Shown piece after piece: positions 27,871 to 43,600 of a DNA stretch of 64,000 nucleotides (position 1 is its first letter; every line of letters begins with the position of its first letter). Both the position numbers and the translations under genes were made by a program. Location: NCBI RefSeq assembly GCF_001544495.1, contig NZ_FCNZ02000024.1:1-64000 (forward strand), read 5' to 3'. Under the pieces are notes generated by a model. It worked only from the letters and a program-made list of their open reading frames with translations. It did no database searches and was not told the DNA's origin. This DNA is from Caballeronia telluris (GTDB taxonomy: Bacteria > Pseudomonadota > Gammaproteobacteria > Burkholderiales > Burkholderiaceae).

Positions 27871-30053
27871 GGTGTTTCGTTCGGTGGAGGGTTCGGCGTG
27901 GAGCGCTCGCGCGCGCTGGCGACGGCAAGCAGCCGGTCGGCGAACGCATCGTCGAGAAACAGTTCGTCGACCGGCGCGGCGAGGCGCCGGCGCCAGTTCG
28001 GATGCTCGTCGATGGAGCCGGGCAGGTTCGGCTGGTCCGCGAGCCCGAGCAGGTCTTCGAGCGGATACGTGACGAGCGGCGCGGGCGTCGCGGCGACGAA
28101 CGCGAGCGCTTCGTCGACCGGCGCGCTCTCGACCGGCGGCGCGGCGACGTCGGGCGGCGCGACGCCGGCGTCCTGGAACGCGCGCCACAGATGGTCGCGG
28201 TCCACGGCGCGTTCGTCCATTGCGAGCGCGACCGGATCGCGGCCGTCCGCGCGCGCGGCCGTCTGGCCGATCTTCGCGCGCCATTCGATGTCCGCGCCGC
28301 GCCACCAGCCGGTGACGGTCGGCAGGTCGTGCGTCGTCGTGGTGGCGGTCACGCCGCGGTCCCAGTCGGACGGCGGCTTGAAACCGTCGCCTTCGACCGC
28401 GCGCTCGAACCACAGCACGCGGATGCCGAGCAGCCCGTGTTCTTCCAGCCGCTCGGAAAAGCCGGGCGGCACGGTGCCGAGATCCTCGCCGACCACGATC
28501 GCGCGATGCCGCCACGATTCCAGCGCGATGAGCCGCAGCAAATCGTCGAGCGGATAGCGCAGGTACGCGCCGTCCTTCGCGGGCTCGCCTTCGGGCACGA
28601 GCCAGAGGCGCCGCAGCCCGAGAATGTGGTCGATGCGGATGCCGCCCGCGCGCGCGAACGACGCGCGCAGCATGTCGATGAACGCCGAGAAACCCTGCGT
28701 GCGCATCGCGCGCGGGGAGAACGTCGTGAGTCCCCACGACTGGCCGGCCTGGTTGAAGAGATCGGGCGGCGCGCCGACTGAAACGCCCGTGAGCATTTCC
28801 TCGCGATACGACCACGCGTGACTGCCCGCGCTATCGCAGCCGACGGCCAGATCCGCGATCAGACCGACCGCCATGCCGGCGTCGCGCGCGGCGTGCTGGG
28901 CGTGCGCGAGGCCCTTCGCCGCGAGCCATTGCGTGAACAAATGGAAATCGACTTCGCGCCGGTTCGCTTCCGCAAACGCCGCGACGGCGTCGCTGCGCGG
29001 GTCGCGCAGTTCGTCGGGCCAGTTGCGCCAGTGGCCTTCACCCGTGCTCGCCAGTTGGTCGGTCTGCAAGGCCTCGAAGCGCGCGTGGTCTTCGAGCGCC
29101 CGTCCGCCGCTTTCGACGAACGACGCGAAGTCCTTCGCGAAGGGCGTTTCCGCGTCCTGCGAGAACCAGGCGAAGAGCTCGCGCAAGACGGCGAGCTTCG
29201 CCTTCGTCGCGTTCGGCCAGTCGATCAGCGGCAGGCCTTCGAGTTCCGTCATGTCCTTCGCGACACCCGCGCGCTCGATCGCCGCGCGGGCCGCGGGCGC
29301 GCCGAGGACGGCGGCCGGATCGACGTGCGCGATGTTCAGGAAGAGCCGCGACGACGGCGAGTACGGACTGAACTTGTTCGGCTCGGCGCTGAACATCGCG
29401 TGCATCGGGCTGATCGCGAGCGCGTGGCTGCCGCGTTTCGCGCTTTCGACGGCAAGCGTCGCAAGCGCGGAGAAGTCGCCGATGCCGCCGTCGCCCACAC
29501 GGCGCAGCCCGTAGACCTGCGCGGCGACGCCCCAGAGCGGCGGCGCGTCGCCGGTGGCGTCTTCGTGCAGCGCGCGCCAGGCGTCGTCGATCGTGTAGCA
29601 GCGCGACGGCGCGACGGCGAGCGTCGTGTGATGGTCGTTGATGACGAGCGTGTGATAGCCCGGCTCCGAGATCGGCGAGAGCAGCGCGATCTCGCCCTTC
29701 GGCGACGTGAACCGTCCGTCGATCACGGAGCCGCTTTCCAGTTCGATGCGGTAGCGCGCGCCCGATTTCGCCGCCGACACCGGCAGCGCGATCGCGCGGT
29801 CCACTTCGGCGGTGATGAGCGGCGGCAGCTTGCGGCCGGACAGTTCCGCGTCGAGCGCCGACATGCTGTGCTTCAGTTGCGTGGCGTTGCCACACGGCAG
29901 GCCGAGGCGGTCGAGCAGGACGCGCAGCGTCGATTCGGGCACGCGCTGCGTGTGCTTGTGCGCGTCGAGCCATTCGACTTCGAAGCCCGCGCGCGCGGCG
30001 AGCGTTTCGATCGCGTTCATCGGCGCGGACGGTTTTGCGGTGGTCGGGCTCAC
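27867..30053 (-). CDS. malQ: 4-alpha-glucanotransferase (amylomaltase)
   Basis: A 728-residue GH77 enzyme that moves maltodextrin segments between chains. It has an N-terminal extension, then the catalytic barrel with LWGVAAQVYGLRRVGDGGIGDF, nucleophile Asp475 in GGIRIDHILGLRRLW, acid/base Glu523 in AIVVGEDLGTVPPGF, and TTTTHDLPTVTGWW. I prefer the GTG start at 30053 because it overlaps the treZ stop as GTGA and has an AGGG ribosome site nine bases upstream; an ATG at 30020 lacks a ribosome site. The stop overlaps the treY start. The enzyme would recycle short chains left by debranching and by TreY/TreZ. Confidence 0.93.
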   Translation of the reverse strand: MSPTTAKPSAPMNAIETLAARAGFEVEWLDAHKHTQRVPESTLRVLLDRLGLPCGNATQLKHSMSALDAELSGRKLPPLITAEVDRAIALPVSAAKSGARYRIELESGSVIDGRFTSPKGEIALLSPISEPGYHTLVINDHHTTLAVAPSRCYTIDDAWRALHEDATGDAPPLWGVAAQVYGLRRVGDGGIGDFSALATLAVESAKRGSHALAISPMHAMFSAEPNKFSPYSPSSRLFLNIAHVDPAAVLGAPAARAAIERAGVAKDMTELEGLPLIDWPNATKAKLAVLRELFAWFSQDAETPFAKDFASFVESGGRALEDHARFEALQTDQLASTGEGHWRNWPDELRDPRSDAVAAFAEANRREVDFHLFTQWLAAKGLAHAQHAARDAGMAVGLIADLAVGCDSAGSHAWSYREEMLTGVSVGAPPDLFNQAGQSWGLTTFSPRAMRTQGFSAFIDMLRASFARAGGIRIDHILGLRRLWLVPEGEPAKDGAYLRYPLDDLLRLIALESWRHRAIVVGEDLGTVPPGFSERLEEHGLLGIRVLWFERAVEGDGFKPPSDWDRGVTATTTTHDLPTVTGWWRGADIEWRAKIGQTAARADGRDPVALAMDERAVDRDHLWRAFQDAGVAPPDVAAPPVESAPVDEALAFVAATPAPLVTYPLEDLLGLADQPNLPGSIDEHPNWRRRLAAPVDELFLDDAFADRLLAVASARERSTPNPPPNETP

Positions 30054-31963
30054 GAGGCGTGTCCCTCGGTGGTGGTGTGCTCGAAGCGGCGAGCGTCGTG
30101 GGCGATGGCGTAGTCGTTGACGTCGCCCGTCAGCCAGGCGACGAACGTGCGTTCGCCCAGTTCGCCGCGCTTCACGCGATCCTGCGCGCGCGCCGGCGTC
30201 TCGAAGATGATCTTGCCGGCCGGCGTCTCGCCGAGCGCGACGGGCGCGTCGCCGAGATTGAGCGCGATCGAGAGCGTCTCGCCGTCGCCCAGCCGCCAGC
30301 GCGCGACGAGCGCCTTCTCGCCGATGACGGTCGCGCCGAGCGCTTTCGCGTCTTTCAGGCGCGGCGTGATCAGCTTCGCGCGCACAGCGAGGCCCGAGCG
30401 GTAGAAATGCAGCCATTCCAGGCGGTCGGCGTCGCTTTCGGCCTCGCTTTTGGCCTGCAGAGGACGCGGCGATGACATCCTGAACGTGCCTTCGTCGTTC
30501 GGATCGGGAATCTGCGCGCGGCGCTTTTCGTCGGTGAACGCGGAGAACTTCGCGAATTCGCGGCGACGTCCTTCGCGCACGGCATCGGCGAGTTGGTCGT
30601 GGTAGTCGGTGAAAAAGAGGAACGGCTGCTTCGAGCCGTACTGCTCCTCCATGAACAGCATTGGAATCTGCGGCGACAGCAGCAGAAGGCCGGTCGCGGC
30701 GAAGAGCGCCTCGTCGGAGACGAGCGAGCGCAGACGTTCGCCCATCGCGCGGTTGCCGACCTGGTCGTGGTTCTGCAGGAACATCACGAAGCGCGTCGGC
30801 GGCAGATGCGCGCTCGGTTCGCCGCGCGGCTTGCCGTCGTGAATCGGCGACGGTTCGCCCTGATACACGAAACCCTCCGACAGCACGCGCGCGAGCTTCT
30901 CGATCGGCTTGTCGATGTAGGCGCCGTAGTAGCTCTCGCTCTCGCCCGTCAGGAGGACGTGCAGCGTGTTGTGGGAATCGTCGCTCCATTGGGCGTCGAA
31001 ATGCGTTTCCAGCAGGTTCGACGTGTTGTGCTCGTTTTCGAGCACCAGATGCACGTGGCGCCCGGTTTCGACCCCGCTGCGCACACGATGCGCGAGTTCG
31101 CGCAGCCATTCGTCGTCGTTGATCGCGTGGACGGCGTCGAGGCGCAGGCCGTCGAAGCGATATTCGCGCAGCCAGTAGAGCGCGTTGTCGAAGAAGAAAT
31201 CGCGCACCTGCGGGCGCTCGAAGTCGATCGCCGGGCCCCACGGCGTGTTCACACCTTCGCGGAAGAACGTCTTCGCATACGTGCTCAGGTAATTGCCGTC
31301 CGGCCCGAAATGGTTGTAGACGACATCGAGAAACACCATGAGACCAAGGCCATGCGCGGTATCGACGAGCTTCTTCAGGTCGTCGGGACGGCCATACGAC
31401 GAGTCCGGCGCATAGGGCAGCACGCCGTCGTAGCCCCAGTTGCGCGTGCCGGAGAAATCGTTGAGCGGCATCAGTTCGATGGCCGTCACGCCGAGTTCGG
31501 CGAGTTCCGGAAGACGCGCGGTGACGCCCGCATAGCCGCCCATCGCGCCGACGTGCAGTTCGTAGAGCACCGTTTCTTCCCACGGCCGGCCGTGCCAGTT
31601 CGTGTGCGTCCAGCGATAGGCGCGCGGATCGATCACTTCGCTCGGGCCGTGCACGTCGTCCGGCTGGAAGCGCGACGCCGGATCGGGCACCGCGAGATTC
31701 TCGTCGAGCCGGTACAGGTAGCGCGTGCCCGCGCCGCCGTCGGCTTCGGCTTCGAACCAGCCGTCGCCGGTCGGTTCCATGTCGACGAGCGTCGGCGCGG
31801 TGTTCGCGTCACCGTGGATTTCGAGTTGCACCGTGTCGCGCGAAGGCGCCCAGAAACGATAGCGCGTCCGGGGTGTTTCCTGCGCCGCGCCCGTCACGTG
31901 CGCGCCGAAGGGCAGGCAGTACGAGTAGTGGTGCTGGTGCGGATCGATAGGACATTCGGACAT
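30050..31963 (-). CDS. treZ: Malto-oligosyltrehalose trehalohydrolase
   Basis: A 637-residue GH13 enzyme that cuts trehalose from the end of maltooligosyltrehalose made by TreY. An N-terminal carbohydrate-binding domain (RYRFWAPSRDTVQLEI) precedes the barrel with YELHVGAMGGYAGV, VFLDVVYNHFGPDGNYL, the nucleophile Asp276 in FDGLRLDAVHAI, and acid/base Glu309 in HLVLENEHNTSN. The ATG at 31963 has a GGAAA ribosome site; a longer frame to 31993 lacks support. It lies 48 bases after glgX and overlaps malQ by four bases. Confidence 0.96.
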   Translation of the reverse strand: MSECPIDPHQHHYSYCLPFGAHVTGAAQETPRTRYRFWAPSRDTVQLEIHGDANTAPTLVDMEPTGDGWFEAEADGGAGTRYLYRLDENLAVPDPASRFQPDDVHGPSEVIDPRAYRWTHTNWHGRPWEETVLYELHVGAMGGYAGVTARLPELAELGVTAIELMPLNDFSGTRNWGYDGVLPYAPDSSYGRPDDLKKLVDTAHGLGLMVFLDVVYNHFGPDGNYLSTYAKTFFREGVNTPWGPAIDFERPQVRDFFFDNALYWLREYRFDGLRLDAVHAINDDEWLRELAHRVRSGVETGRHVHLVLENEHNTSNLLETHFDAQWSDDSHNTLHVLLTGESESYYGAYIDKPIEKLARVLSEGFVYQGEPSPIHDGKPRGEPSAHLPPTRFVMFLQNHDQVGNRAMGERLRSLVSDEALFAATGLLLLSPQIPMLFMEEQYGSKQPFLFFTDYHDQLADAVREGRRREFAKFSAFTDEKRRAQIPDPNDEGTFRMSSPRPLQAKSEAESDADRLEWLHFYRSGLAVRAKLITPRLKDAKALGATVIGEKALVARWRLGDGETLSIALNLGDAPVALGETPAGKIIFETPARAQDRVKRGELGERTFVAWLTGDVNDYAIAHDARRFEHTTTEGHAS

Positions 31964-32011
31964 GGTTTCCTGCCGTTTTCGTTTGCCTTGCAAAGCTGCG
32001 CCTGGGTCGTC

Positions 32012-34273
32012 TCAAGTGGTTCGTTGCGGTGCATCCGGCGTCTCGCCGATCGCATGCTCCGACGGAATGGCGGGCGGGCGGCGGCTCGGCAGCGTGCCGG
32101 GGTCGGGCGGCAGCGCCGTCAGAAGCCGCGGACCCTGATGGGCGCCCGCCATCCAGACGGCCTGCCAGTCGGCGTCGCCGGTCGGCTGGGCGAGCAGCAC
32201 GACGATACTGTGCGCCGCCACCTCCAGTTCGCTGCCGACGAGCGGCCGCTGCGGCCCATCGGGCGCCGCGCTATCCAGGAGCACGTTCCATTCCAAGTGA
32301 GGCGGGGGCGGCGCGAACAGGAGCGCTTGCGACGACGCGTTGATCATCAAAAGGATCACGTCCGTTTCGCCCGACAGCCCCGGGCCGGCGCGGCGCAGCG
32401 TCAGCGCGCGGCCTTCGGGGTCCTGCCATGCCTCGATGGTGAGCGCCATGCCGCGCTCGTCGAACCAGCTGACGTCGTAGAGGCCCGGCAGGACCTCCCG
32501 GTCGCCGTACAGGAAGCGCGTTTCGCGCAGCACCGGGTAGTTTTTGCGCAGAGCAATGACACGCGCGACGTATTCCGTCAGCGCGCGGCCGGCGGGCGAA
32601 TTTGCCGCTTCCCAGTCGATCCAGGAGATCTCGTTGTCCTGGCAGTACGCGTTGTTGTTGCCGCGCTGCGTGCGTCCGAATTCGTCGCCGCCGAGCAGCA
32701 TCGGCGTGCCGAGCGACAGGAGCGTCGTGGCGATCATCGAGCGCGCGACGCGGCCGCGCGTGGCGAGGATCTCGGGGTCGTCGGTCGGGCCTTCCACGCC
32801 CCAGTTTGCGCTGCAATTTTCGTTGTGTCCGTCGTTGTTGCCTTCCTGGTTCATCTCGTTGTGCTTGTGCTCATAGGCCGTGACATCGGCGAGCGTGAAG
32901 CCGTCGTGCGACGCCACGAAATTGACCGACGCCCACGGCTTCCTGAAGCGCCGGTTGAAAAGCTCCGCCGATCCGGTGAGGCGCGCGGCGAGGTCCGGCC
33001 GCATGCCCGCGTCGCCGCGCCAGAAGCGGCGCACGCCGTCGCGGTACTTGTCGTTCCATTCCGCGAAACCCGGCGGATGATTGCCGACCTGATAGCCGTC
33101 CGGGCCGATATCCCACGGCTCCGAAATCAGCTTGCGGGTCGAGAGGACCGGGTCCTGGCGGATCGCGTCGAAAAAGCCGGAACCGGGGTCGAAGCCGTGG
33201 CCTTCGCGGCCTAGCGTGACGCCGAGATCGAAGCGGAAGCCGTCGATGTTGAACGCCGTGCACCAGTAGCGCAGCGAATCCATGACCATCTGCAACACGC
33301 GCGGATGCGACAGGTTCACCGTGTTGCCGCAACCCGTTTCGTTGATGTAGTGACGCTCGTCGCCGGGGATGAGGCGGTAGTAGCTCGCGTTATCCAGTCC
33401 GCGCCAGGAGACGGTCGGGCCGAGTTCGTTGCCTTCGCAGGTGTGGTTGTAGACGACGTCGAGGATCACTTCGATGCCGGCCGCGTGCAGTTGCCGCACG
33501 GCGATGCGCATTTCGTTCAGCCGGTGCGTCGAGAGATACGACGGCTCGGGCGCGAAGAACGCGGCCGTGTTGTAGCCCCAGTAGTTGCGCAGGCCGCGCT
33601 CGACGAGGAAGCGGTCGTTCAGGAACGCGTGGACCGGCAGGAATTCGACGGCGGTAATGCCGAGGTTTTGCAGATGCTCGATGAACCACGGCGACGAGAG
33701 CGCCGCGAACGAGCCGCGTTCGTGCTGGCGGATGTCGTTGCGCAACATCGACGTGCCGCGCACATGCGTTTCGTAGATGATGGTTTCGCCCCAGGGCGTG
33801 TCGGGGCGCACGTCGCGGGACCAGTCGAAGGCGTCGTCGGTGACGATGGCTTTGGGCATCGCGGGCGCCGAGTCGCGGCGATCCATCGACATGTCGAGCC
33901 GGTTCGAGTGCACGCGGTAGCCGAAGAGCGCATCGGACCAGCGCCACGGGCCGACGAGCTTTTTTGCGTAGGGGTCGAGCAGGAGCTTGTGCGGATTGAA
34001 GCGATGACCGTGTTGCGGCTGATAGGGGCCGTGCGCGCGCAGGCCGTAGACGGTGCCGGGATGCGCGCCGGGCAGATAGCCATGCCAGATTTCGTCCGTG
34101 CATTCGGGCAGGTCGAAGCGCATCAGTTCCTTGCGGCCGGTACTGTCGAAGAGACAGACCTCGATGCGGTGCGCATTCGACGAGAACACCGCGAAGTTGA
34201 CACCGAGTCCGTCCCAGTTGGCTCCGAGCGGGTAGGGCGCGCCCGGGAGCAACCTCTCAGGTAATGCGTTCAT
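32012..34273 (-). CDS. glgX: Glycogen debranching enzyme (isoamylase type)
   Basis: A 753-residue GH13_11 debranching enzyme that hydrolyses alpha-1,6 branches of glucan. It starts with the CBM48 domain (GAPYPLGANWDGLGVNFAVF). The barrel shows VVYNHTCEGNELGPTVSWRG, nucleophile Asp349 in GFRFDLGVTLGREG, acid/base Glu385 in KLISEPWDIGPDGYQVG, and NFVASHDGFTLADVTAYEHK. It contains the GlgX/TreX signature DNEISWIDWE. In this locus it would supply linear maltodextrins for TreY. It is preceded on the transcript by a long hairpin (34320-34360) and followed by treZ. Confidence 0.96.
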   Translation of the reverse strand: MNALPERLLPGAPYPLGANWDGLGVNFAVFSSNAHRIEVCLFDSTGRKELMRFDLPECTDEIWHGYLPGAHPGTVYGLRAHGPYQPQHGHRFNPHKLLLDPYAKKLVGPWRWSDALFGYRVHSNRLDMSMDRRDSAPAMPKAIVTDDAFDWSRDVRPDTPWGETIIYETHVRGTSMLRNDIRQHERGSFAALSSPWFIEHLQNLGITAVEFLPVHAFLNDRFLVERGLRNYWGYNTAAFFAPEPSYLSTHRLNEMRIAVRQLHAAGIEVILDVVYNHTCEGNELGPTVSWRGLDNASYYRLIPGDERHYINETGCGNTVNLSHPRVLQMVMDSLRYWCTAFNIDGFRFDLGVTLGREGHGFDPGSGFFDAIRQDPVLSTRKLISEPWDIGPDGYQVGNHPPGFAEWNDKYRDGVRRFWRGDAGMRPDLAARLTGSAELFNRRFRKPWASVNFVASHDGFTLADVTAYEHKHNEMNQEGNNDGHNENCSANWGVEGPTDDPEILATRGRVARSMIATTLLSLGTPMLLGGDEFGRTQRGNNNAYCQDNEISWIDWEAANSPAGRALTEYVARVIALRKNYPVLRETRFLYGDREVLPGLYDVSWFDERGMALTIEAWQDPEGRALTLRRAGPGLSGETDVILLMINASSQALLFAPPPPHLEWNVLLDSAAPDGPQRPLVGSELEVAAHSIVVLLAQPTGDADWQAVWMAGAHQGPRLLTALPPDPGTLPSRRPPAIPSEHAIGETPDAPQRTT

Positions 34274-34319
34274 TGGTTTTTTGCTCGCGCTTTCTGAGGT
34301 TGGACGTTGGACACCCGCT

Positions 34320-34360
34320 GGTGCGCTCGTGCTTCTCGTTCATTGAAGCACAAGCGCACC
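34320..34360 (-). other. Long hairpin between glgB and glgX
   Basis: Arms GGTGCGCTCGTGCTTC (34320-34335) and GAAGCACAAGCGCACC (34345-34360) pair over 16 positions with one mismatch around a nine-base loop. It begins two bases after the glgB stop codon on the transcript and ends about 45 bases before glgX. There is no T run on the minus strand, so it is more likely an mRNA stability or processing element, or a leaky terminator, than a full stop. Confidence 0.6.
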
Positions 34361-34361
34361 T

Positions 34362-39948
<5,587 letters not shown>

Positions 39949-40043
39949 AATGTATCGCTCCGTTGTTTTTGCTGGCGCTTTGGGTAGGGGTGTGATGAAC
40001 ACCGTCCGGGCGCTCGTGATTCGGTGGAACTTGCTTTCTTAGT

Positions 40044-40233
40044 GGTCTATTAGCTCTGCCCCTGTCCGGGGCGGGACTTACTTTCTTTGCTGCTGCAAAG
40101 AAAGTAAGCAAAGAAAGCAGCTTTTCTAGGCAGCAGTCACAATACGTCAACGCACGAGCAACACCGAGTGGACATACCGCCTAAGTGTCGCCCTCAAAAT
40201 TCGACAGGGCTTGGTGCGATTAACCACTGTGTC
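40044..40233. repeat. Left arm of a large inverted repeat
   Basis: This 190-base arm is the reverse complement, with interruptions, of 40422-40611. The outer about 100 bases are almost identical, from TTAGCTCTGCCCCTGTCCGG through GCAGCTTTTCT. Two further identical blocks follow: GAGTGGACATACCGCCTAAG with TGTCGCCCTCAA, and GGCTTGGTGCGATTAACCAC with TGTGTC. Inside the arm is its own perfect hairpin, CTTACTTTCTTTGC (40077-40090) and GCAAAGAAAGTAAG (40095-40108). No transposase is present. I recognise the TTTCTTTGCTGCTGCAAAG core as a common intergenic repeat of Paraburkholderia-type genomes. Confidence 0.9.
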
Positions 40234-40421
40234 CTCGCACAGCCCACTACGTGGTAAGGCCATCATCCACCCGTCCGCGCTTCGCTTGGACGATAGGAAC
40301 ACCAAAAACGTCGGTCCGTCACGATCACCGCAAACCTTGAAACCGCGACCTGAACTGCCTGACGTCAGAGCGAAGCGAAGACGGATGAATGATTGCTGTA
40401 CCGTTGTATTCGCTGCACGAT

Positions 40422-40611
40422 GACACAGTGGTTAATCGCACCAAGCCGCTTAAGACCCTTGAGGGCGACACTTAGGCGGTATGTCCACTCAGTACTTCAA
40501 AGGCGTTGACTCTCTGCGACTGCTGCCAGAAAAGCTGCTTTCTTTGCTTACTTTCTTTGCAGCAGCAAAGAAAGTAAGTCCCGCCCCGGACAGGGGCAGA
40601 GCTAACAGACC
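40422..40611. repeat. Right arm of the large inverted repeat
   Basis: The mirror copy of 40044-40233, separated from it by 188 bases. It holds the same internal hairpin (40547-40560 with 40565-40578). The spacer 40234-40421 is itself partly palindromic: CCGTCCGCGCTTCGCT near 40271 against AGCGAAGCGAAGACGG near 40369. The whole structure fills most of the 735-base gap between the glgE stop and the treS start, so the treS promoter must lie inside or just beside it. Short open frames in both arms encode the same LTFFAAAKKVSPAPDRGR string and are by-products of the repeat, not genes. Confidence 0.9.
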
Positions 40612-40683
40612 GACGCGAAATCAAGTTCAACGACAGAACCGCACAAGCACTAAACGAACAACCCACCCCAAGCGCCAGCGCCC

Positions 40684-43600
40684 TCACAGTTCAACCGAAG
40701 GCTTCGGCAAGCCCCAAACCGGCGCGATGCGCCAAATAGCAAACGGCAACGAATTCGGATCAAGCCGAACGTGCTGCCGCCGCCCGCGCCATTCGAATCG
40801 CTGCCCGGTGATCTGATCCTCGACCGCGAGCGCGTCCCACTCGTGCACGCCCCAGCGTTCGAGCGTCTGCCACGGCAATTCGATGTCGGCCCCTTGCTCG
40901 TTGAACGGATCGAGATTGATGGCGACGAGCACGACGTTATCGCCCGACGCATTCGACTTCTCGAAGAACAGAATCTGGTCGTTATGCGCCGGCAGGAAGT
41001 TCACGCCCAGGTGCGTCTGCAAGGCGGGATTCGCCCGCCGCACGCGATTGAGCGCCGTAATCTCTCCGACGATGTTCCCCGGCCGGTTCCAGTCCCACGC
41101 ACGCAACTGATACTTCTCGGAGTCGAGATACTCTTCGCTGTTCGGCAGCGCCGCGGCTTCACACAGTTCGAAGCCACTATAGACGCCCCACAGTCCCGAC
41201 AACGTCGCCGCAAGCGCCGCGCGGATCACGAACCCCGCGCGCCCCGAACGCTGAAGGAAGCGCGGATTGATGTCCGGCGTATTGACGAAGAAGTTCGGGC
41301 GGAAGAATTCGCGGGCGTCGGTCTGCGTGAGATCGTGCATGTACTCGATGAAATCGCGCTTCGATTCGCGCCACGTGAAGTACGTGTACGACTGCGAGAA
41401 CCCGAGCTTCGCCAGCCGGTTCATCACGCGCGGCCGCGTGAACGCTTCCGCCAGGAAGATCACATCGGGATGCCGCGCGCGCACGTCGTTGATCGCCCAC
41501 TCCCAGAACGGAAACGGCTTGGTGTGCGGATTGTCGACGCGGAAAATCTTCACGCCCGCCGCGACCCAGAACAGGAACACGTCGCGCAAGGACGTCCACA
41601 ACTCGGGCTTCGCATCCTTCGCGTAGAAGTCCGGATTCACGATGTCCTGATACTTCTTCGGCGGATTCTCCGCGTAACGCAGCGTGCCGTCGGGCCGCCA
41701 GGCGAACCACGTCGGATGCTCCTGCAGCCACGGATGGTCCGGCGAGCACTGCACCGCGAAATCGAGCGCGATTTCGAGGCCATGCGCGTGCGCGCTTTCC
41801 AGCATCTGCTTGAAGTCGTCGAGCGTGCCGAGTTCCGGATGAACGGCCGTATGCCCGCCTTCCTTGCCGCCGATCGCATACGGGCTGCCGACATCGCCCG
41901 GCTGCGCCGTCAGCGAGTTGTTCTTGCCCTTGCGATTCGCGACGCCGATCGGGTTGATCGGCGGGAAGTACAGCACGTCGAATCCCATCGCGCGGATGCG
42001 CGGCATCTTTCCGATCACGTCGACGAACGTGCCGTGGCGGCTTTCGTCGTCGCTCATCGAACGCGGGAAGATCTCGTACCAGCTCGCGAAGCGCGCGGCC
42101 GCCCGTTCCGCGTCGACGCGGTAAGTCACCGGATCGCGCGAGAGAAACGGCCGATGGCGCGCGGCGGCGATCGCCTTCGCGGTTTCGGCGCCGAGCACGA
42201 TTTCGAGCTTGCGCTCGGGCGCCGCCTTCGTGAACTCCTTGACGAGACTTTCGAGCGGCTCGGTCGAGGCGCCCTCGGCGGTCTGCACTTCGGCGAGGAT
42301 CAGCGCGAACAGATGCCGCGCCTCTTCGATCTCCAGTTCGACCGTCTGCCCGGCGTTCAGCTTCTTCTGCATGTGATCGACGAGCGACGCGAAGTCGTCA
42401 CGCCACGCGATCACCGTGAATTCGTGACGCCCGACGCGATCGAGCGGAATCCGCGCCGTCCAGAGATCGCGGCCGAGCGGCTGCACGAGTGCCATCGGCG
42501 TTTCGTGCCAGTCGGTTTCGTCGGCGGCGCGCCATTGGACGGCCGCCGCGATCTTGTCGTGACCTTCGGCAAAAATCGCCGCCTGCACCTCGACCGCCTC
42601 GCCGACGATGCGCTTCGCCGGAAAACGCCCGTGATCGACCGAGGGCGTCACGCTCTCGATGGCGACGCGCGGCGCGGAAACGGCCTCGGTGACGGACTTC
42701 TTGTCGGCGGCCTTCGAGCCGCGCTTGACCTGCGGCTGCGCGAGCAGCACGAACGGCTCGGCGGCGGCGCGAAAGAGCCGGGTCTCGCCCGCAGCGAGCG
42801 TGAACGGGGCGAGACGCGCCTGCGTCGCGCCGGTTTCGCCGAGCGGTGCGAAGCGCGTAAAGCTGCCCGGCACCGCTTCGAGAAGATGCAGCGGATCGAC
42901 GTACACCGGCGAGTGAAGATCGGGATTGACGACGATCAGCGCGGCGGCATTGGCGAGACGCAGATCCGGCCCGTTCGCGCGCACGAGCGCCGCGAACGGC
43001 GTGCCGGCGCCCGTCAGCGCGCGCATTTCGCCGACGGTCGCGAGCGTCGGGACATCACGCTGCAACGCGTTCGCGCGCGCGATGTCCTTCGACAGATCGA
43101 AGCGCGCCTGTTCGCGCGCACGCTCGAACTCGGCCGCGACGCCGTACTGGTACGACATCGGCAGTCCGACGCCGTATTCGAACCCCATCGGTAGGAGCAG
43201 GCCGGTGCCGATCGCGGTCGCCGTGAAGAGCGCGCGGCGGTACGCGCGCTCGACGAGCGCCGTGTCGCCCGTGTCGGGCAGGTCGGACAAAAGGCGCGCA
43301 CCGTAAGGCTCTTCGGGAAACGCGATCGGCGGCGCGACGTGCGACAGCGCGGCGTGTTCGTCGACGAGCCATGCGCTCCTGAAATCCCACCAGCGCGACG
43401 ACGAAAACACGGCGTCGAAGCCCGCGTCCGTCAGGCCGTGCAGATCGTGCCGGCTGATGCCGACCGTCCACGCGAGCCATTTCGTGTCCGGATGCCGCTC
43501 CCGCACCGCCGCGCCGAGCCGCCGCCAGACATGCGCGGGCACCTTGTGCGGCGCGTCGAAGCGAAACCCGCCGATACCGGCGTCGGCGAGCAGCAGGAGT

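Noticed and set aside
26572-28557. A 661-codon open frame on the plus strand opposite treY and malQ
   Set aside because: It is the antisense shadow of two enzymes with complete catalytic motifs; its composition is Arg-rich and no family is seen. The same applies to the long plus frames at 30593-33214, 34797-37217 and 40771-43194.
40481-40816. Short frames in the repeat arms encoding LTFFAAAKKVSPAPDRGR
   Set aside because: The identical string arises from both arms of the inverted repeat and in opposite orientations; it reflects the repeat, not a conserved protein.
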